Source: JANQPX01 sp050633905 | Lineage (GTDB): Bacteria; Pseudomonadota; Alphaproteobacteria; Geminicoccales; Geminicoccaceae | Length of the DNA stretch: 64,000 bases | Assembly (NCBI GenBank): GCA_050633905.1 | Contig: JBOEHJ010000050.1 | Span: forward strand, 110,007-174,006 | Direction: 5' to 3' | In this document: piece by piece, positions 7,912 through 17,437 of the stretch | Numbering within the stretch: the stretch's first letter is position 1 | Layout: each line of letters starts with the position of its first letter | Position numbers and translations under genes: made by a program | Notes under the pieces: model-generated | The model's input: only the letters and a program-made list of their open reading frames with translations | Databases searched by the model: none | What the model was told of the DNA's origin: nothing

Positions 7912-9777
7912 TTGGCAGCTAACAGTTCCATGCCGTCTTCGGCATTAACCGTCAAGACCATTCCGCCTTACCAGGCCCCCGCAGGGCTTTCTCCTGCGCG
8001 AGACATGGTCATGACGGGCGTTGTCCGCAAGACTGAGCTGGCAATTGCTGCATTTTTGGCTGGCTCATTGGTCCTTGCCGTTGATGCGCTGGACGTCAAG
8101 GCAGCCAATGTGGAAGCGTCGTCGTCGATGGTGGCTGGGCCGGGTATCGTCGATCTTCCTAAGGAAGTTGAGCCAGCGCCCGAATCGACGCTAGGTGATT
8201 ATTTGGCCGGAAGCTTTGCGCTGGATAGCGGCAAGATCAAAGATGCTGTCGGCTATTTTCAAAAAGCGCTTGCCGACGATCCGGACAATATCGAGCTGCG
8301 CCGGCAGGTCTTTTTGCTCGATCTCGCTGATGGCCGTTACCAGGATGCTCTGGCCGAGGCAAAAGTTCTAAGAGAGCGTGATACTGAAGAGATCAATGAG
8401 GATGCGCAGCTCTTACTGGCCCTTGAGCAGGCAACATCTGGTTCATTTGATGATGTCCCGGATGCCCTTAGGGACGTGAGCGATCGAGGTATCGTTGCCT
8501 TGGCAGCACCGTTCGTTCAGTCATGGGCGCTCTTTGCTGGACAGGGCTCGGATGCCCTGGATAGCGCTATTTCCTTGCTGCATGGCGGCGAATCGCTTGG
8601 GCCGCTCAATGACTTTCATGAGGCTATGCTGCTGGCCCGTGGCGACCGTCTGGATGATGCGCTCGCAAAATTGGGAACCATCCTGCCGGAAACCGGACCA
8701 GCCCCGGTGCGTGTCGCTCATGCTTATGCGGAACTTCTTGTCCGACGCGGTGATAAAGAGGACGCGGCGACATTTCTGCGCGAGCAAATCGGATCGGCGG
8801 AGCGACCGGCCCTGACGCAAGCACTCGCAGATCTTGAGGCCGGCGGAACGCCCGGCTTTCCTTTCGAGAGTGAACTTGGCGGGATGGCCGATGCCTTGCT
8901 TGGTATCGCCGAGGCTCTGCAACAGGAGCGTGGCAGCGCCCGTGCCGTGCTCTACGCGCGCATGGCCCTCTATCTGCAGCCGGATTTGGCTGAGGGGCAA
9001 ATTCTGATCGGGGACACACTCGCGGGTCAGGAAAACCTTGATGCTGCCATCGAGGCCTACGAAACCATTCCTGCACAATCCCCGCTTGCCTTCGCCGCCA
9101 AGATACGTAAGGCGCAAACCCTACATGATAAGGAAGACAAAGAGGCGGCCTTCGGTCTGTTGGAGCAACTCGCCAGTGATGCACCAGACAGGACGGATGC
9201 TCTCATCGAGCTCGGCAATCTACTCCGACGTGATGAACAATACGAACGCGCCGAAGCGGCCTATACGCGGGCGATCGACCGTCTCGGCGAGCCTCGCGAT
9301 GAGCACTGGACCCTCTATTATTCACGTGGCATTTCGTTTGAGCGAACGAAACGCTGGCCCGAGGCAGAGGCGGACTTCCTCTTTGCTTTGGAGCTGCAGC
9401 CTGAACAGCCCTTCGTCCTGAACTATCTCGGCTATAGTTGGGTCGACCAGGGACTCAACCTGGATCAAGCCAAGGACATGCTGCACCGTGCTGTCGATGC
9501 CAGACCGGATGATGGCTTCATCGTGGACAGCCTGGGCTGGGTTTACTATCGCCTGAAAGAATATGAAAAGGCGGTGGAGAGCCTCGAGCAGGCCGTGGTC
9601 TTGCAGCCAGGCGATCCCGTGATCAACGATCATCTGGGCGACGCCTATTGGCAGGTCGGTCGAGAACGGGAAGCCATTTTTCAATGGCAACGCGCGCTGA
9701 CCCTCGAGCCTGAAGACGATGTGATGGCCAAGATCAAGGAAAAGCTGAGTTCCGGACTGGACGACGATAAATCCTAA
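7912..9777 (+). CDS. Tetratricopeptide repeat protein, exported
   Basis: 621 residues if translation begins at the TTG at 7912, which has a strong AAGGAG site 6 nt before it. The signal sequence only begins around residue 34 (VRKTELAIAAFLAGSLVLAV), so the ATGs at 8005 or 8011 are rival starts giving a normal export signal. The rest is tandem TPR helices, including GYSWVDQGLNLDQAKDMLHR and a DSLGWVYYRLKEYEKAV repeat close to the end. Such proteins are periplasmic or outer-membrane-linked scaffolds. It is directly followed by ispE (37 nt), so the two are probably co-transcribed. The partner is unknown. Confidence 0.88.
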   Translation: MAANSSMPSSALTVKTIPPYQAPAGLSPARDMVMTGVVRKTELAIAAFLAGSLVLAVDALDVKAANVEASSSMVAGPGIVDLPKEVEPAPESTLGDYLAGSFALDSGKIKDAVGYFQKALADDPDNIELRRQVFLLDLADGRYQDALAEAKVLRERDTEEINEDAQLLLALEQATSGSFDDVPDALRDVSDRGIVALAAPFVQSWALFAGQGSDALDSAISLLHGGESLGPLNDFHEAMLLARGDRLDDALAKLGTILPETGPAPVRVAHAYAELLVRRGDKEDAATFLREQIGSAERPALTQALADLEAGGTPGFPFESELGGMADALLGIAEALQQERGSARAVLYARMALYLQPDLAEGQILIGDTLAGQENLDAAIEAYETIPAQSPLAFAAKIRKAQTLHDKEDKEAAFGLLEQLASDAPDRTDALIELGNLLRRDEQYERAEAAYTRAIDRLGEPRDEHWTLYYSRGISFERTKRWPEAEADFLFALELQPEQPFVLNYLGYSWVDQGLNLDQAKDMLHRAVDARPDDGFIVDSLGWVYYRLKEYEKAVESLEQAVVLQPGDPVINDHLGDAYWQVGREREAIFQWQRALTLEPEDDVMAKIKEKLSSGLDDDKS

Positions 9778-9814
9778 TCGTTTTCCTGTTCACCGATATT
9801 GTCGCACTCAAGTG

Positions 9815-10666
9815 ATGACAGTCCGAGAAACGGCCAAAGCTAAGATCAATCTCGATCTGCGCGTTTGTGGTCGCCGGGCAGATGGCTATCACGATCTCGA
9901 CAGCATAGTCGTGTTTACCGATTTTGGTGATCAGCTCTTTTTTACTGGAGCTGACGAGCTGGCATTGTCGGTTGAAGGGCCATTTGCCGATGCCCTTCTG
10001 CAAGAACAGGATAATCTAATCTTGAGAGCGGCAAGGCGCCTCGCATCGTCATGTCAGCGATCTCCAAATGTCCATGTCACCTTGGAAAAGCACCTGCCGG
10101 TGGCAGCCGGTATCGGCGGTGGTTCGGCAGATGCGGCTGCTGCGTTGCGCGGATTGCTGCGATTTTGGGACCTTCCCATGAACATCGGCGATCTCAACGC
10201 CATCGCTGTCGATCTTGGGGCGGATGTCCCAGCCTGTCTTGGCTCGCATGCCGTCCTGATGACGGGTATCGGCGACGGCTTGACGCCCTTCGATTTGCCC
10301 CAACCCCAGCTGATCCTCCTGGTCAATCCGGGCGAGCCGGTTGAGACGCGGGCCATCTTCAGCAATCTCGATAAGATGTCAGGGGAGCGGCCTAAAGCGG
10401 TGGCCACGCAGACCGCCGACGCTCTTTTAGGGTATCTCGGCAACAGCGTGAATGATCTCGAAGTTCCGGCGAAGCAGGTCGCCCCGATCATCGACAAGGT
10501 CCTGCAAGCGCTGTCCCAGCAGACTGGTTGCAAGCTTGCCCGGATGTCCGGAAGCGGTGCGACTTGCTTTGGTCTATTCCGCGATCCTCAAGACCTTGCT
10601 GATGCAGAAAAGCGCTTGGGCGAGGCGTATCCAGGCTGGTGGATCGTACAAAGCACCTGTCGCTAA
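9815..10666 (+). CDS. ispE: 4-diphosphocytidyl-2-C-methyl-D-erythritol kinase
   Basis: 283 residues. A GHMP-kinase ATP loop, PVAAGIGGGSADAAAAL, lies at about residues 93-109, and the N-terminus has AKAKINLDLRVCGRRADGYH, both diagnostic for IspE. It phosphorylates CDP-methylerythritol in the MEP isoprenoid pathway (cytosol). A GTG directly precedes the ATG at 9815 and could serve as start. The upstream TPR gene ends 37 nt before. Confidence 0.95.
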   Translation: MTVRETAKAKINLDLRVCGRRADGYHDLDSIVVFTDFGDQLFFTGADELALSVEGPFADALLQEQDNLILRAARRLASSCQRSPNVHVTLEKHLPVAAGIGGGSADAAAALRGLLRFWDLPMNIGDLNAIAVDLGADVPACLGSHAVLMTGIGDGLTPFDLPQPQLILLVNPGEPVETRAIFSNLDKMSGERPKAVATQTADALLGYLGNSVNDLEVPAKQVAPIIDKVLQALSQQTGCKLARMSGSGATCFGLFRDPQDLADAEKRLGEAYPGWWIVQSTCR

Positions 10667-10752
10667 GCAGGCAATCGCGGTTTGTCCAGGGAATTGATGT
10701 CTCGACAATAAGCAATTGACGACGCGCCGCCTATGGCGCTAACGTCTTTTTT

Positions 10753-10806
10753 CGTGGTGATTTGGGCCGGCTGGCTTGCAGACCACGTTAAAGAAACTGC
10801 TAAAAA
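10753..10806 (+). promoter_or_regulatory. SAM-II riboswitch (metA motif)
   Basis: The conserved SAM-II core is directly visible. CGTGGT (10753-10758) pairs with ACCACG (10782-10787); the loop starts GATTTG; and the segment CTTGCAG (10775-10781) can form the pseudoknot with CTGCTAAA (10797-10804) after GTTAAAGAAA. This class binds S-adenosylmethionine and is found mostly in alphaproteobacteria before methionine-synthesis genes. Here metX starts 64 nt downstream. Confidence 0.92.
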
Positions 10807-10823
10807 GTCGGGTCGCTTTGACG

Positions 10824-10852
10824 AAGCCCTGGCTTGCAGCTGGGGTTTTTTT
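10824..10852 (+). terminator. Intrinsic terminator in the metX leader (attenuator)
   Basis: AAGCCCTGGCT (10824-10834) pairs with AGCTGGGGTTT (10838-10848) as 11 pairs including three G-U, with a 3-nt loop and a run of T immediately after. It lies between the SAM-II aptamer and the metX start codon, so SAM binding could act on transcription as well as, or instead of, translation. Confidence 0.75.
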
Positions 10853-10869
10853 GTTGGCGAGACAAGGGA

Positions 10870-12093
10870 ATGAGTGATCAAGGCTCCGATCGGGCCTCCC
10901 TGGAGCGGGGCGATGCTACGCAGGCCACGGCTTCGATTGATAGTGAAACAATTGTTGGCATTGATGCAGCTGAGTTGCCCGGCCACCATATTCGCTTGGC
11001 TGCCACGCCCTTAGAGCTTGATTGTGGCTCGAAGCTTGACCAGATCAACGTTGCCTATCAGACCTATGGCAACCTGAATGCTGAGCGCAGCAATGCGGTG
11101 CTGGTTTGTCATGCGCTCACCGGTGACCAATTCGCGGCCAACACCCATCCGATCACCGGGAAAAGGGGATGGTGGGATCTCATGATCGGCCCTGGCAAAC
11201 CGATCGATACCAATCGGTATTTTGTTCTTTGCGCCAATATCTTGGGTGGATGCCTCGGGACCACGGGCCCGATGGAGGTGGCACCCGACACCGGCAAACC
11301 TCATGGTCTTAACTTTCCGGTGATCACGATCGGCGACATGGTCCGGGTGCAGGCCTGCCTGTTGGATCAACTCGGCATCGAGCGATTGTTCGCGGTGGTT
11401 GGCGGATCGATGGGGGGGATGCAAGTGCTCGAATGGGCCGCGCGCTACCCTGAGCGTGTGTTCAGCGCTATTCCGATTGCCACGGCTGCTCGCCACTCGG
11501 CGCAAAATATCGCGTTTCACGAGGTAGGACGCCAAGCCATCATGGCTGATCCCGATTGGCAAGGTGGCAATTATTACGGATCCGGCAAGCGCCCGGTACG
11601 TGGTCTCTCCGTCGCACGCATGGCAGCCCACATCACCTATCTCTCGGAACCAGCGCTCCATCGGAAATTCGGACGTACCCTGCAAGACCGAAATGAGCTG
11701 ACCTACGGTTTCGAGGCCGACTTCCAGGTTGAAAGCTACCTTCGCCATCAGGGCATAACCTTTGTCGATCGTTTCGATGCTAATTCCTACCTCTACATCA
11801 CCCGCGCCATGGACTATTTCGACCTGGCCTCGTCGTTCGGCGGCGGATTGGCCAATGCCTTTCGGGGGTCAAGCACGCGATTCTGTGTTCTTTCCTTCAG
11901 CTCGGATTGGCTATTTCCCACCAGCGAGAGCCGGGAGGTCGTTCAGGCATTGACCGCCGTCGCGGCTAATGTTTCCTCATGCGCGTTTCAGACCGATCGC
12001 GGTCACGACTCGTTCCTCCTCGACGTACCGGAATTTCATCGCGTGCTGGGTGGCTTTCTCGATGGCGCCGCGTCAGCGGCAGGACTGAGCTGA
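10870..12093 (+). CDS. metX: Homoserine O-acetyltransferase (MetX family)
   Basis: 407 residues with an alpha/beta-hydrolase fold. The nucleophile is S180 in GGSMGGMQVLEWA; the acid and histidine lie in FSSDWLFP and DRGHDSFLLD near the C-terminus. MetX acylates homoserine in the first committed step of methionine synthesis; acetyl versus succinyl donor cannot be settled by eye. The first ~35 residues are variable. The start is the ATG at 10870, with AAGGGA directly abutting it, an unusually short spacing. It is controlled by the SAM-II element upstream and is followed after 1 nt by metW. Confidence 0.95.
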   Translation: MSDQGSDRASLERGDATQATASIDSETIVGIDAAELPGHHIRLAATPLELDCGSKLDQINVAYQTYGNLNAERSNAVLVCHALTGDQFAANTHPITGKRGWWDLMIGPGKPIDTNRYFVLCANILGGCLGTTGPMEVAPDTGKPHGLNFPVITIGDMVRVQACLLDQLGIERLFAVVGGSMGGMQVLEWAARYPERVFSAIPIATAARHSAQNIAFHEVGRQAIMADPDWQGGNYYGSGKRPVRGLSVARMAAHITYLSEPALHRKFGRTLQDRNELTYGFEADFQVESYLRHQGITFVDRFDANSYLYITRAMDYFDLASSFGGGLANAFRGSSTRFCVLSFSSDWLFPTSESREVVQALTAVAANVSSCAFQTDRGHDSFLLDVPEFHRVLGGFLDGAASAAGLS

Positions 12094-12094
12094 C

Positions 12095-12766
12095 ATGTCG
12101 ACAGCAACCCGATGCGCCCCACTTGACCGTGAACAGGCATTCAGTGTTGAGGCGAGTGATAAAAAACCGCTTCGTCGCGATCTTCGGCTGATTGCCGATT
12201 TGGTTAGTGTCGAAGCGCGGGTGCTGGATGTCGGCTGTGACGACGGTGCCTTGCTCGCTTTTCTCTCCGAGACCAAGCAGGCTGATGCGCGCGGCATCGA
12301 ACTCTCACAGGCCGGTGTACAGGATTGCGTTAGCCGAGGTCTCGCCGTGGTCCAAGGCGATGCCGAGAAGGATCTGCATCTGTATCCCGACAACGCCTTC
12401 GATTACGTTATTCTCAGTCAAACAATCCAGGCCATGCTGCAGCCGCGAGATGTTCTAGACAACATGTTACGGATTGGCCGATTCGGCATCATTTCCTTCA
12501 ACAACTACGCCCATTGGCGTGCGCGATGGCATCTTTTGCGCGGGCGGATGCCGAAGGCCAGCGGTTCGGCGGAGCCTTGGTACATGACCCCCAATATCCG
12601 ACCCTGCACGCTCGAAGACTTCGAGCATCTATGCGCCGAATCGGGCTTGGTTATCGAACAGCGACTTTGTCTCGCCCGCAACGGCCAGGTTAGTCGCCTT
12701 GCAAGCGCCAAATGGTTCGACAACCTCCTAAGCGAACAAGCCCTCTTCGTCCTCAGCCGCCCCTAG
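12095..12766 (+). CDS. metW: Methionine biosynthesis protein MetW
   Basis: 223 residues, a class I methyltransferase-like fold with the SAM loop VLDVGCDDGALLAF at about residues 43-56 and the MetW-typical FNNYAHWRARWHLLRGRMP and WYMTPNIRPCTLEDFE segments. It begins 1 nt after the metX stop. MetW is the usual partner of MetX in proteobacteria and is needed for efficient acylation of homoserine. The pair is one SAM-controlled operon. Confidence 0.95.
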   Translation: MSTATRCAPLDREQAFSVEASDKKPLRRDLRLIADLVSVEARVLDVGCDDGALLAFLSETKQADARGIELSQAGVQDCVSRGLAVVQGDAEKDLHLYPDNAFDYVILSQTIQAMLQPRDVLDNMLRIGRFGIISFNNYAHWRARWHLLRGRMPKASGSAEPWYMTPNIRPCTLEDFEHLCAESGLVIEQRLCLARNGQVSRLASAKWFDNLLSEQALFVLSRP

Positions 12767-12882
12767 GTGGTGGCGTGGCCACCTCATTGACTCGGACCGA
12801 TATCGCCTGGATCGATGTATGCGGCCGAGCTTGCAAGGCTGGTGTTTGGTCTCAACTGGATTCAGGTTCGATCCAAACACCA
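12765..12882. repeat. Two inverted repeats between convergent metW and oxidoreductase genes
   Basis: AGGTGG/CCACCT (12765-12784) starts at the last codons of metW. A second pair, TGGTGTTTGG (12840-12849) and CCAAACACCA (12873-12882), spans the stop of the leftward gene. Neither has a clear T-run, but their position suggests a role in ending convergent transcripts. Confidence 0.4.
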
Positions 12883-14039
12883 CCTCTATGGCTGGATTCG
12901 ACCGCTGCGCTGATGAAGGCCATTCCCTCAAACCCATCCCGAACCCCCGGCACCAGCAAAGCCTCCGGATGGGGATCTCGCCCCTCGACGCGGGCACTGA
13001 TAAGCTCGGCCACATCTGCATAGATGTTGGCAAATCCCTCGAGATAGCCTTCGGGGTGGCCAGGAGGAATGCGGGTGACACGGCCTGCACTGTCGCCTGA
13101 GCCAGCGCCACCACGGGTGATCAGCTTCGGCGGCTCGCCAAGCGGGGTGAGATGCAGGTGGTTTGGATGCTCTTGCTGCCAAGTAAGCCCGGCCTTGGTA
13201 CCAAAAATCCTGATCTTCAGGCCGTTCTCATTGCCGGGTGCCACCTGGCTTGCCCAGAGCATGCCACGGGCACCGCCCTCATAGCGGAGCAGCAGATGGC
13301 AGTTGTCATCGAGGCGCCGCCCATCGACAAAAGTCTGCATATCCGCACAAAGGCTGTGCAGCCTCAGGCCCGATATAAACGCCGCCAGATTGTGGGCGTG
13401 GGTCCCAATATCACCGATACTCCCCCCCGCACCCGACCGTGTCGGATCGGTGCGCCAGCCGGCTTGTTTTTGGCCGCTTTCTTCGAGCTTGGTCGATAGC
13501 CAGTCCTGCGGATATTCGACCTGGATGACCCTGATCTCTCCGATCTCACCGGCCTGGATCATTTCACGCATCTGCCGGACCATCGGGTAGCCGGTGTAAT
13601 TATGGGTGAGCGCGAAGATTTTTCCTGTTCGCTCCACCGCCGTCACAAGTTGCCGCGCCTCGTCGAGCGAGGTGCAAAGGGGTTTGTCGCAGATCACATG
13701 AATGCCCGCTTCCAGAAACGCCATGGCGGGGCTGTGATGCATGTGATTGGGTGTCACAATCGCGACAACATCGATCCCATCTTCTCGCGTGGCTTCGGCG
13801 CTAGCCATCTCGGCAAACGTTGCGTAGGCCCGGTCATCGGCAATGTGAAGCTCGACCGCAGACGCCTTGGCGCGTTCTGGATCGGAGGAGAGCGCCCCCG
13901 CCACCAGCTCATATCGATCGTCCAGGCGAGCTGCGATCCGATGCACACCGCCAATAAACGCCCCCTGACCGCCCCCCACCATCCCCAGGCGCCAGCGTCG
14001 CCGAGCGTTACTTGCCTTTGCTCTATTCTCGTTGCTCAT
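12852..14039 (-). CDS. Gfo/Idh/MocA-family oxidoreductase
   Basis: 395 residues. The N-terminal NAD(P) fold has GMVGGGQGAFIGGVHR, and the catalytic lysine sits in CDKPLC, replacing the more usual EKP by DKP. The C-terminal half has the family's beta-sheet domain with GGSIGDIGTHAHNL. A GGAGAAAG site precedes the ATG. It starts 19 nt after the sugar isomerase-like gene, forming a two-gene operon; such pairs oxidise and isomerise inositols or other sugars. The specific substrate is unknown. Confidence 0.93.
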   Translation of the reverse strand: MSNENRAKASNARRRWRLGMVGGGQGAFIGGVHRIAARLDDRYELVAGALSSDPERAKASAVELHIADDRAYATFAEMASAEATREDGIDVVAIVTPNHMHHSPAMAFLEAGIHVICDKPLCTSLDEARQLVTAVERTGKIFALTHNYTGYPMVRQMREMIQAGEIGEIRVIQVEYPQDWLSTKLEESGQKQAGWRTDPTRSGAGGSIGDIGTHAHNLAAFISGLRLHSLCADMQTFVDGRRLDDNCHLLLRYEGGARGMLWASQVAPGNENGLKIRIFGTKAGLTWQQEHPNHLHLTPLGEPPKLITRGGAGSGDSAGRVTRIPPGHPEGYLEGFANIYADVAELISARVEGRDPHPEALLVPGVRDGFEGMAFISAAVESSHRGGVWIEPESS

Positions 14040-14058
14040 TGTTCTTTCTCCGGCAAGT

Positions 14059-15114
14059 TCAGGAAATTCCTAGCATCCGGTGGTTGGCAGCTTGGTCGGT
14101 GTCACCGGCGGCAAAGTCGTCGAAGGCGCTTTCGGCTGGGCGGATCATGTGGTCGGCGATGAATTTGGCACCTTCGCGGGCACCGTCTTCGGGATGCTTA
14201 AGGCAGCACTCCCACTCCATCACCGCCCAGCTGTCATAGCCATATGCCTGCAGCTTCGAAAAGATTCCCCTAAAGTCTACCTGCCCATCTCCTAGTGACC
14301 GAAATCGCGCGGCGCGATCGGTCCAGGATTGGAAGCCGGAGTAGACGCCTTGTTTGGGGCTGGGGTTGAACTCGGCGTCTTTCACATGGAAGGCGCTGAT
14401 GCGCTCGTGATAGACGTCGATGAAGCCGAGATAGTCCATCTGTTGCAGGAGGAAATGGCTTGGGTCGTAGTTGATGCAGCAGCGTGGATGGTTGCCCAGG
14501 CGCTCCAGGAACATCTCGAAAGTGATCCCGTCATGGATGTCCTCCCCCGGATGGATCTCATAGCCGACATCGACACCTGCCTCATCAAAGGCATCAAGGA
14601 TTGGCTTCCAGCGCCGCGCAAGCTCATCGAACGCCGCCTCGATCAGGCCAGCGGGGCGGGGCGGCCAGGGATAAAGAAAGGGCCAGGCAAGAGCACCTGG
14701 GAAGGAAACATGGCTGGTCAGGCCCAAACGTTTCGAGGCACTGGCTGCTTTCAGCATCTGATCGACAGCCCATTTCTGTCGCGCCTCAGGGTTTTTATGA
14801 ACCGATGGTGGGGCAAAGGCATCGAAGCTTTCGTCATAGGCTGGATGTACAGCAACGAGCTGACCCTGCAAATGGCTGGAAAGATCAGTGATCTCGACGC
14901 CTGCATCAGCGCAAATGCCTTTAACCTCATCACAATAGGCATCGCTCTCGGCGGCTTTCGCTAGATCGAATAATCGCCCATCCCAGCTCGGAATCTGGAT
15001 CCCCTTGAAACCCAAGTCCGCTGCCCATTTAGTCATGTTGCCGAGTGTGTTGAACGGTGCTTCGTCGCCTGCGAATTGGGCGAGGAAAATAGCAGGCCCC
15101 TTGATCATGCCCAT
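14059..15114 (-). CDS. Sugar phosphate isomerase/epimerase family protein (xylose isomerase-like TIM barrel)
   Basis: 351 residues with the metal-site pattern of the AP-endonuclease-2/xylose isomerase-like barrel: E in YEIHPGEDIHDG, D and H in NYDPSHFLL, H in AFHVKDAEF and E in VMEWECC. AGGGAG lies 7 nt before the ATG at 15114. It is the first gene of an operon with the downstream Gfo/Idh/MocA oxidoreductase, and divergent from the 8-oxoguanine deaminase-like gene. Likely isomerises or epimerises a keto-sugar made by its partner; this is inference. Confidence 0.92.
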   Translation of the reverse strand: MGMIKGPAIFLAQFAGDEAPFNTLGNMTKWAADLGFKGIQIPSWDGRLFDLAKAAESDAYCDEVKGICADAGVEITDLSSHLQGQLVAVHPAYDESFDAFAPPSVHKNPEARQKWAVDQMLKAASASKRLGLTSHVSFPGALAWPFLYPWPPRPAGLIEAAFDELARRWKPILDAFDEAGVDVGYEIHPGEDIHDGITFEMFLERLGNHPRCCINYDPSHFLLQQMDYLGFIDVYHERISAFHVKDAEFNPSPKQGVYSGFQSWTDRAARFRSLGDGQVDFRGIFSKLQAYGYDSWAVMEWECCLKHPEDGAREGAKFIADHMIRPAESAFDDFAAGDTDQAANHRMLGIS

Positions 15115-15215
15115 TCGAAATCTCCCTGATTTAACCGGTTGCTTGTGCGGAGTTTAGAAGAGAGAGTGCGCTTTGGAAAAGAGCTTGGGGCATTTATTCG
15201 ACAGGTGGTTCAGCC

Positions 15216-16568
15216 ATGACGCTTTGGATCAAGGATCCGCTTGCCATTTTCGTGGATGACGACGTAGATGCTGGTGGCGGCATTGTGGTCAAAGACGACT
15301 CGATCCACGAACTCGTCCCGGCAGGACACCAGCCTAAGACCAATATCCTCCGGCAAGTCAATGCCGACCATCATGTGGTCATGCCGGGGTTGGTGAATAC
15401 GCATCATCACTATTATCAGACGCTGACGCGCGCTTTCGGGCCGGCCCTCAATAAAGAACTCTTCCCTTGGCTGAAGACGCTCTATCCGGTTTGGGCGAGG
15501 TTAACGCCTGACCATCTTCGCGTCGCTGCGAAGCTGGCAATGTCGGAGCTTTTACTGTCCGGTTGCACCACCAGCGTCGATCACCACTATGTTTTTCCAA
15601 AGGGTCTGGAAAAGGCGATCGATATCGAGATTGAGGTGGCGACAGAACTCGGCATGCGCGCGATCTTGACCCGTGGCTCGATGAACCTCTCGGAGGAAGA
15701 GGGCGGCTTGCCGCCTAAATCGGTGATTCAGGACGAGTGGACGATCCTCACCGACAGCGAGCGTTTGCTGCGCAAGCACAATCCCATCGGTGACAAGGCC
15801 GGCGCGATGATCGAGATCGCCCTTGCGCCATGCTCGCCATTTTCTGTCACGACCGATTTGATGAAGGCGACGGCCGTTATGGCCGAGCATCTAGATTGCA
15901 GGCTGCACACGCATATCGCCGAGACAGAGGACGAGAACGCCTTCTGTCTGGAAAGGTTCGGCTGCCGGCCGCTCGACTATCTGGAAGAGCAGGGATGGTT
16001 GAACGATAAAACCTGGCTCGCGCACGGTGTCTTTTTCGATGATCACGACATCGCCCGCCTGGCTAAAGCCGGGACAGGAATCGCCCATTGCCCTGCTGCG
16101 AACATGATTCTTGGCTCCGGCACCTGCCGCGCCTCTGATCTTCATGCTGCGGGCGTCCCGCTGGGTCTGGCGGTTGATGGGTCGGCGTCAAACGATGCCG
16201 GCAATCTGATGCAGGATCTACGTCTAGCCTTTCTGTTGCAGCGGGTTACCCATGGCCTGGGCGCTTCCGATCATCGCCGCGTGATCAGGATGGCAACCGA
16301 GGGCTCGGCCAGATGTCTGGGACGCGATGATATCGGCAAGATCGAGGTTGGTAGGCAGGCCGATCTTGCACTTTTCAGGCTGGATGAGCTGCGTTTTTCC
16401 GGCCATGGCGATCCTTTGGCCGCCCTCATCCTTTGTGGTGCTCACCATGCGGATCGGGTGATGGTCGCTGGCCGCTGGCTGGTGGAAGATGGCAGGCTGA
16501 CCGATGTTGACTTACCCCAATTGCTGGAGGATCACCAAAAAGCCGCCGTTTCACTGCAAGGCTTATGA
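15216..16568 (+). CDS. 8-oxoguanine deaminase-like amidohydrolase
   Basis: 450 residues, the length of the 8-oxoguanine deaminase group. Metal-binding residues are visible in GLVNTHHHYYQTL (HxH), HTHIAETEDEN and the terminal Asp in VDGSASNDAGNLMQDLR. The SMNLSEEEGGLPP segment matches the group's substrate loop. Members convert 8-oxoguanine to urate, or deaminate related guanine or triazine rings. An AGGTGG site lies 8 nt before the ATG. It stands as a single gene, divergent from the isomerase operon; the 101-bp gap holds the AACCGGTT palindrome. Confidence 0.88.
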   Translation: MTLWIKDPLAIFVDDDVDAGGGIVVKDDSIHELVPAGHQPKTNILRQVNADHHVVMPGLVNTHHHYYQTLTRAFGPALNKELFPWLKTLYPVWARLTPDHLRVAAKLAMSELLLSGCTTSVDHHYVFPKGLEKAIDIEIEVATELGMRAILTRGSMNLSEEEGGLPPKSVIQDEWTILTDSERLLRKHNPIGDKAGAMIEIALAPCSPFSVTTDLMKATAVMAEHLDCRLHTHIAETEDENAFCLERFGCRPLDYLEEQGWLNDKTWLAHGVFFDDHDIARLAKAGTGIAHCPAANMILGSGTCRASDLHAAGVPLGLAVDGSASNDAGNLMQDLRLAFLLQRVTHGLGASDHRRVIRMATEGSARCLGRDDIGKIEVGRQADLALFRLDELRFSGHGDPLAALILCGAHHADRVMVAGRWLVEDGRLTDVDLPQLLEDHQKAAVSLQGL

Positions 16569-16678
16569 TCCCCGTGAAAAGTCTCACTTGTTCCGTTGTG
16601 TTTAAGCTGCTTGCGCCTTTATGTTTGGGACGGTTCTCCATGACATCATTGCATCTCTAGAGGAGTAGATTGCGCATC

Positions 16679-17314
16679 ATGACGGGTTTTCCAAGCAACC
16701 TTCTCGACGGTTATCGCTTCTTCAAAGAGGGACGCTTTGCCCATGAAAGCGAGCGTTATCGGGAACTTGCCGAGAAAGGGCAAAAGCCATCGACCCTGGT
16801 GATTGCGTGTTGTGATTCGCGCGTGGCGCCAGAGACCATTTTTAACGCAGCGCCGGGTGATGTGTTCGTGGTGCGCAATGTCGCCAACCTCGTGCCCCCC
16901 TATGAGCCGGACGGTCAGTTCCATTCAACCTCGGCAGCGCTCGAATTTGCCGTTCAAAGCCTGAAAATTCGGCAAATTCTGGTGCTCGGTCATGGTCGGT
17001 GCGGCGGTGTCCATGCAGCCTTGAACCCTGGTGGGGAGCCGCTTTCACCCGGCGATTTCATCGGCAAATGGATGGAACTTCTTGGTCCCCCCGCCGAGGC
17101 CGTCTATAGCAACAAATGGATGACTGATGCGGAGCGCCAAAAGGCGCTTGAGCGCATTTCGATCCGCTATTCGATCAGCAACCTGCTCACATTTCCCTGT
17201 GTTTCCATTCTCGCCGAGAAGAAACGTCTGACCTTGCATGGGGCCTGGTTCGACATTGCCGAGGGCGAACTCTGGTTGATGGATGAAGAAACCGGCGATT
17301 TCAGTCTGGCTTGA
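16679..17314 (+). CDS. Beta-class carbonic anhydrase
   Basis: About 211 residues. Zinc ligands and the active dyad are in CCDSRVAP (Cys, then Asp-Arg) and LGHGRCGGV (His and Cys). It interconverts CO2 and bicarbonate in the cytosol. AGGAG at 16661-16665 is 4 nt from a TTG at 16670 and 13 nt from the ATG at 16679, so either start is possible; the TTG adds three residues only. Confidence 0.95.
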   Translation: MTGFPSNLLDGYRFFKEGRFAHESERYRELAEKGQKPSTLVIACCDSRVAPETIFNAAPGDVFVVRNVANLVPPYEPDGQFHSTSAALEFAVQSLKIRQILVLGHGRCGGVHAALNPGGEPLSPGDFIGKWMELLGPPAEAVYSNKWMTDAERQKALERISIRYSISNLLTFPCVSILAEKKRLTLHGAWFDIAEGELWLMDEETGDFSLA

Positions 17315-17437
17315 TCGATTAGGTCCATTTTCGCCTGCTCCTCCAGCCAACTACCTTGACGCTAGGTCTGACATCCCCAATACAGCGCTATGGCCAACTC
17401 GATCAGCGGCCGTTAGCGGTTCAATGAAAAGGCAATG

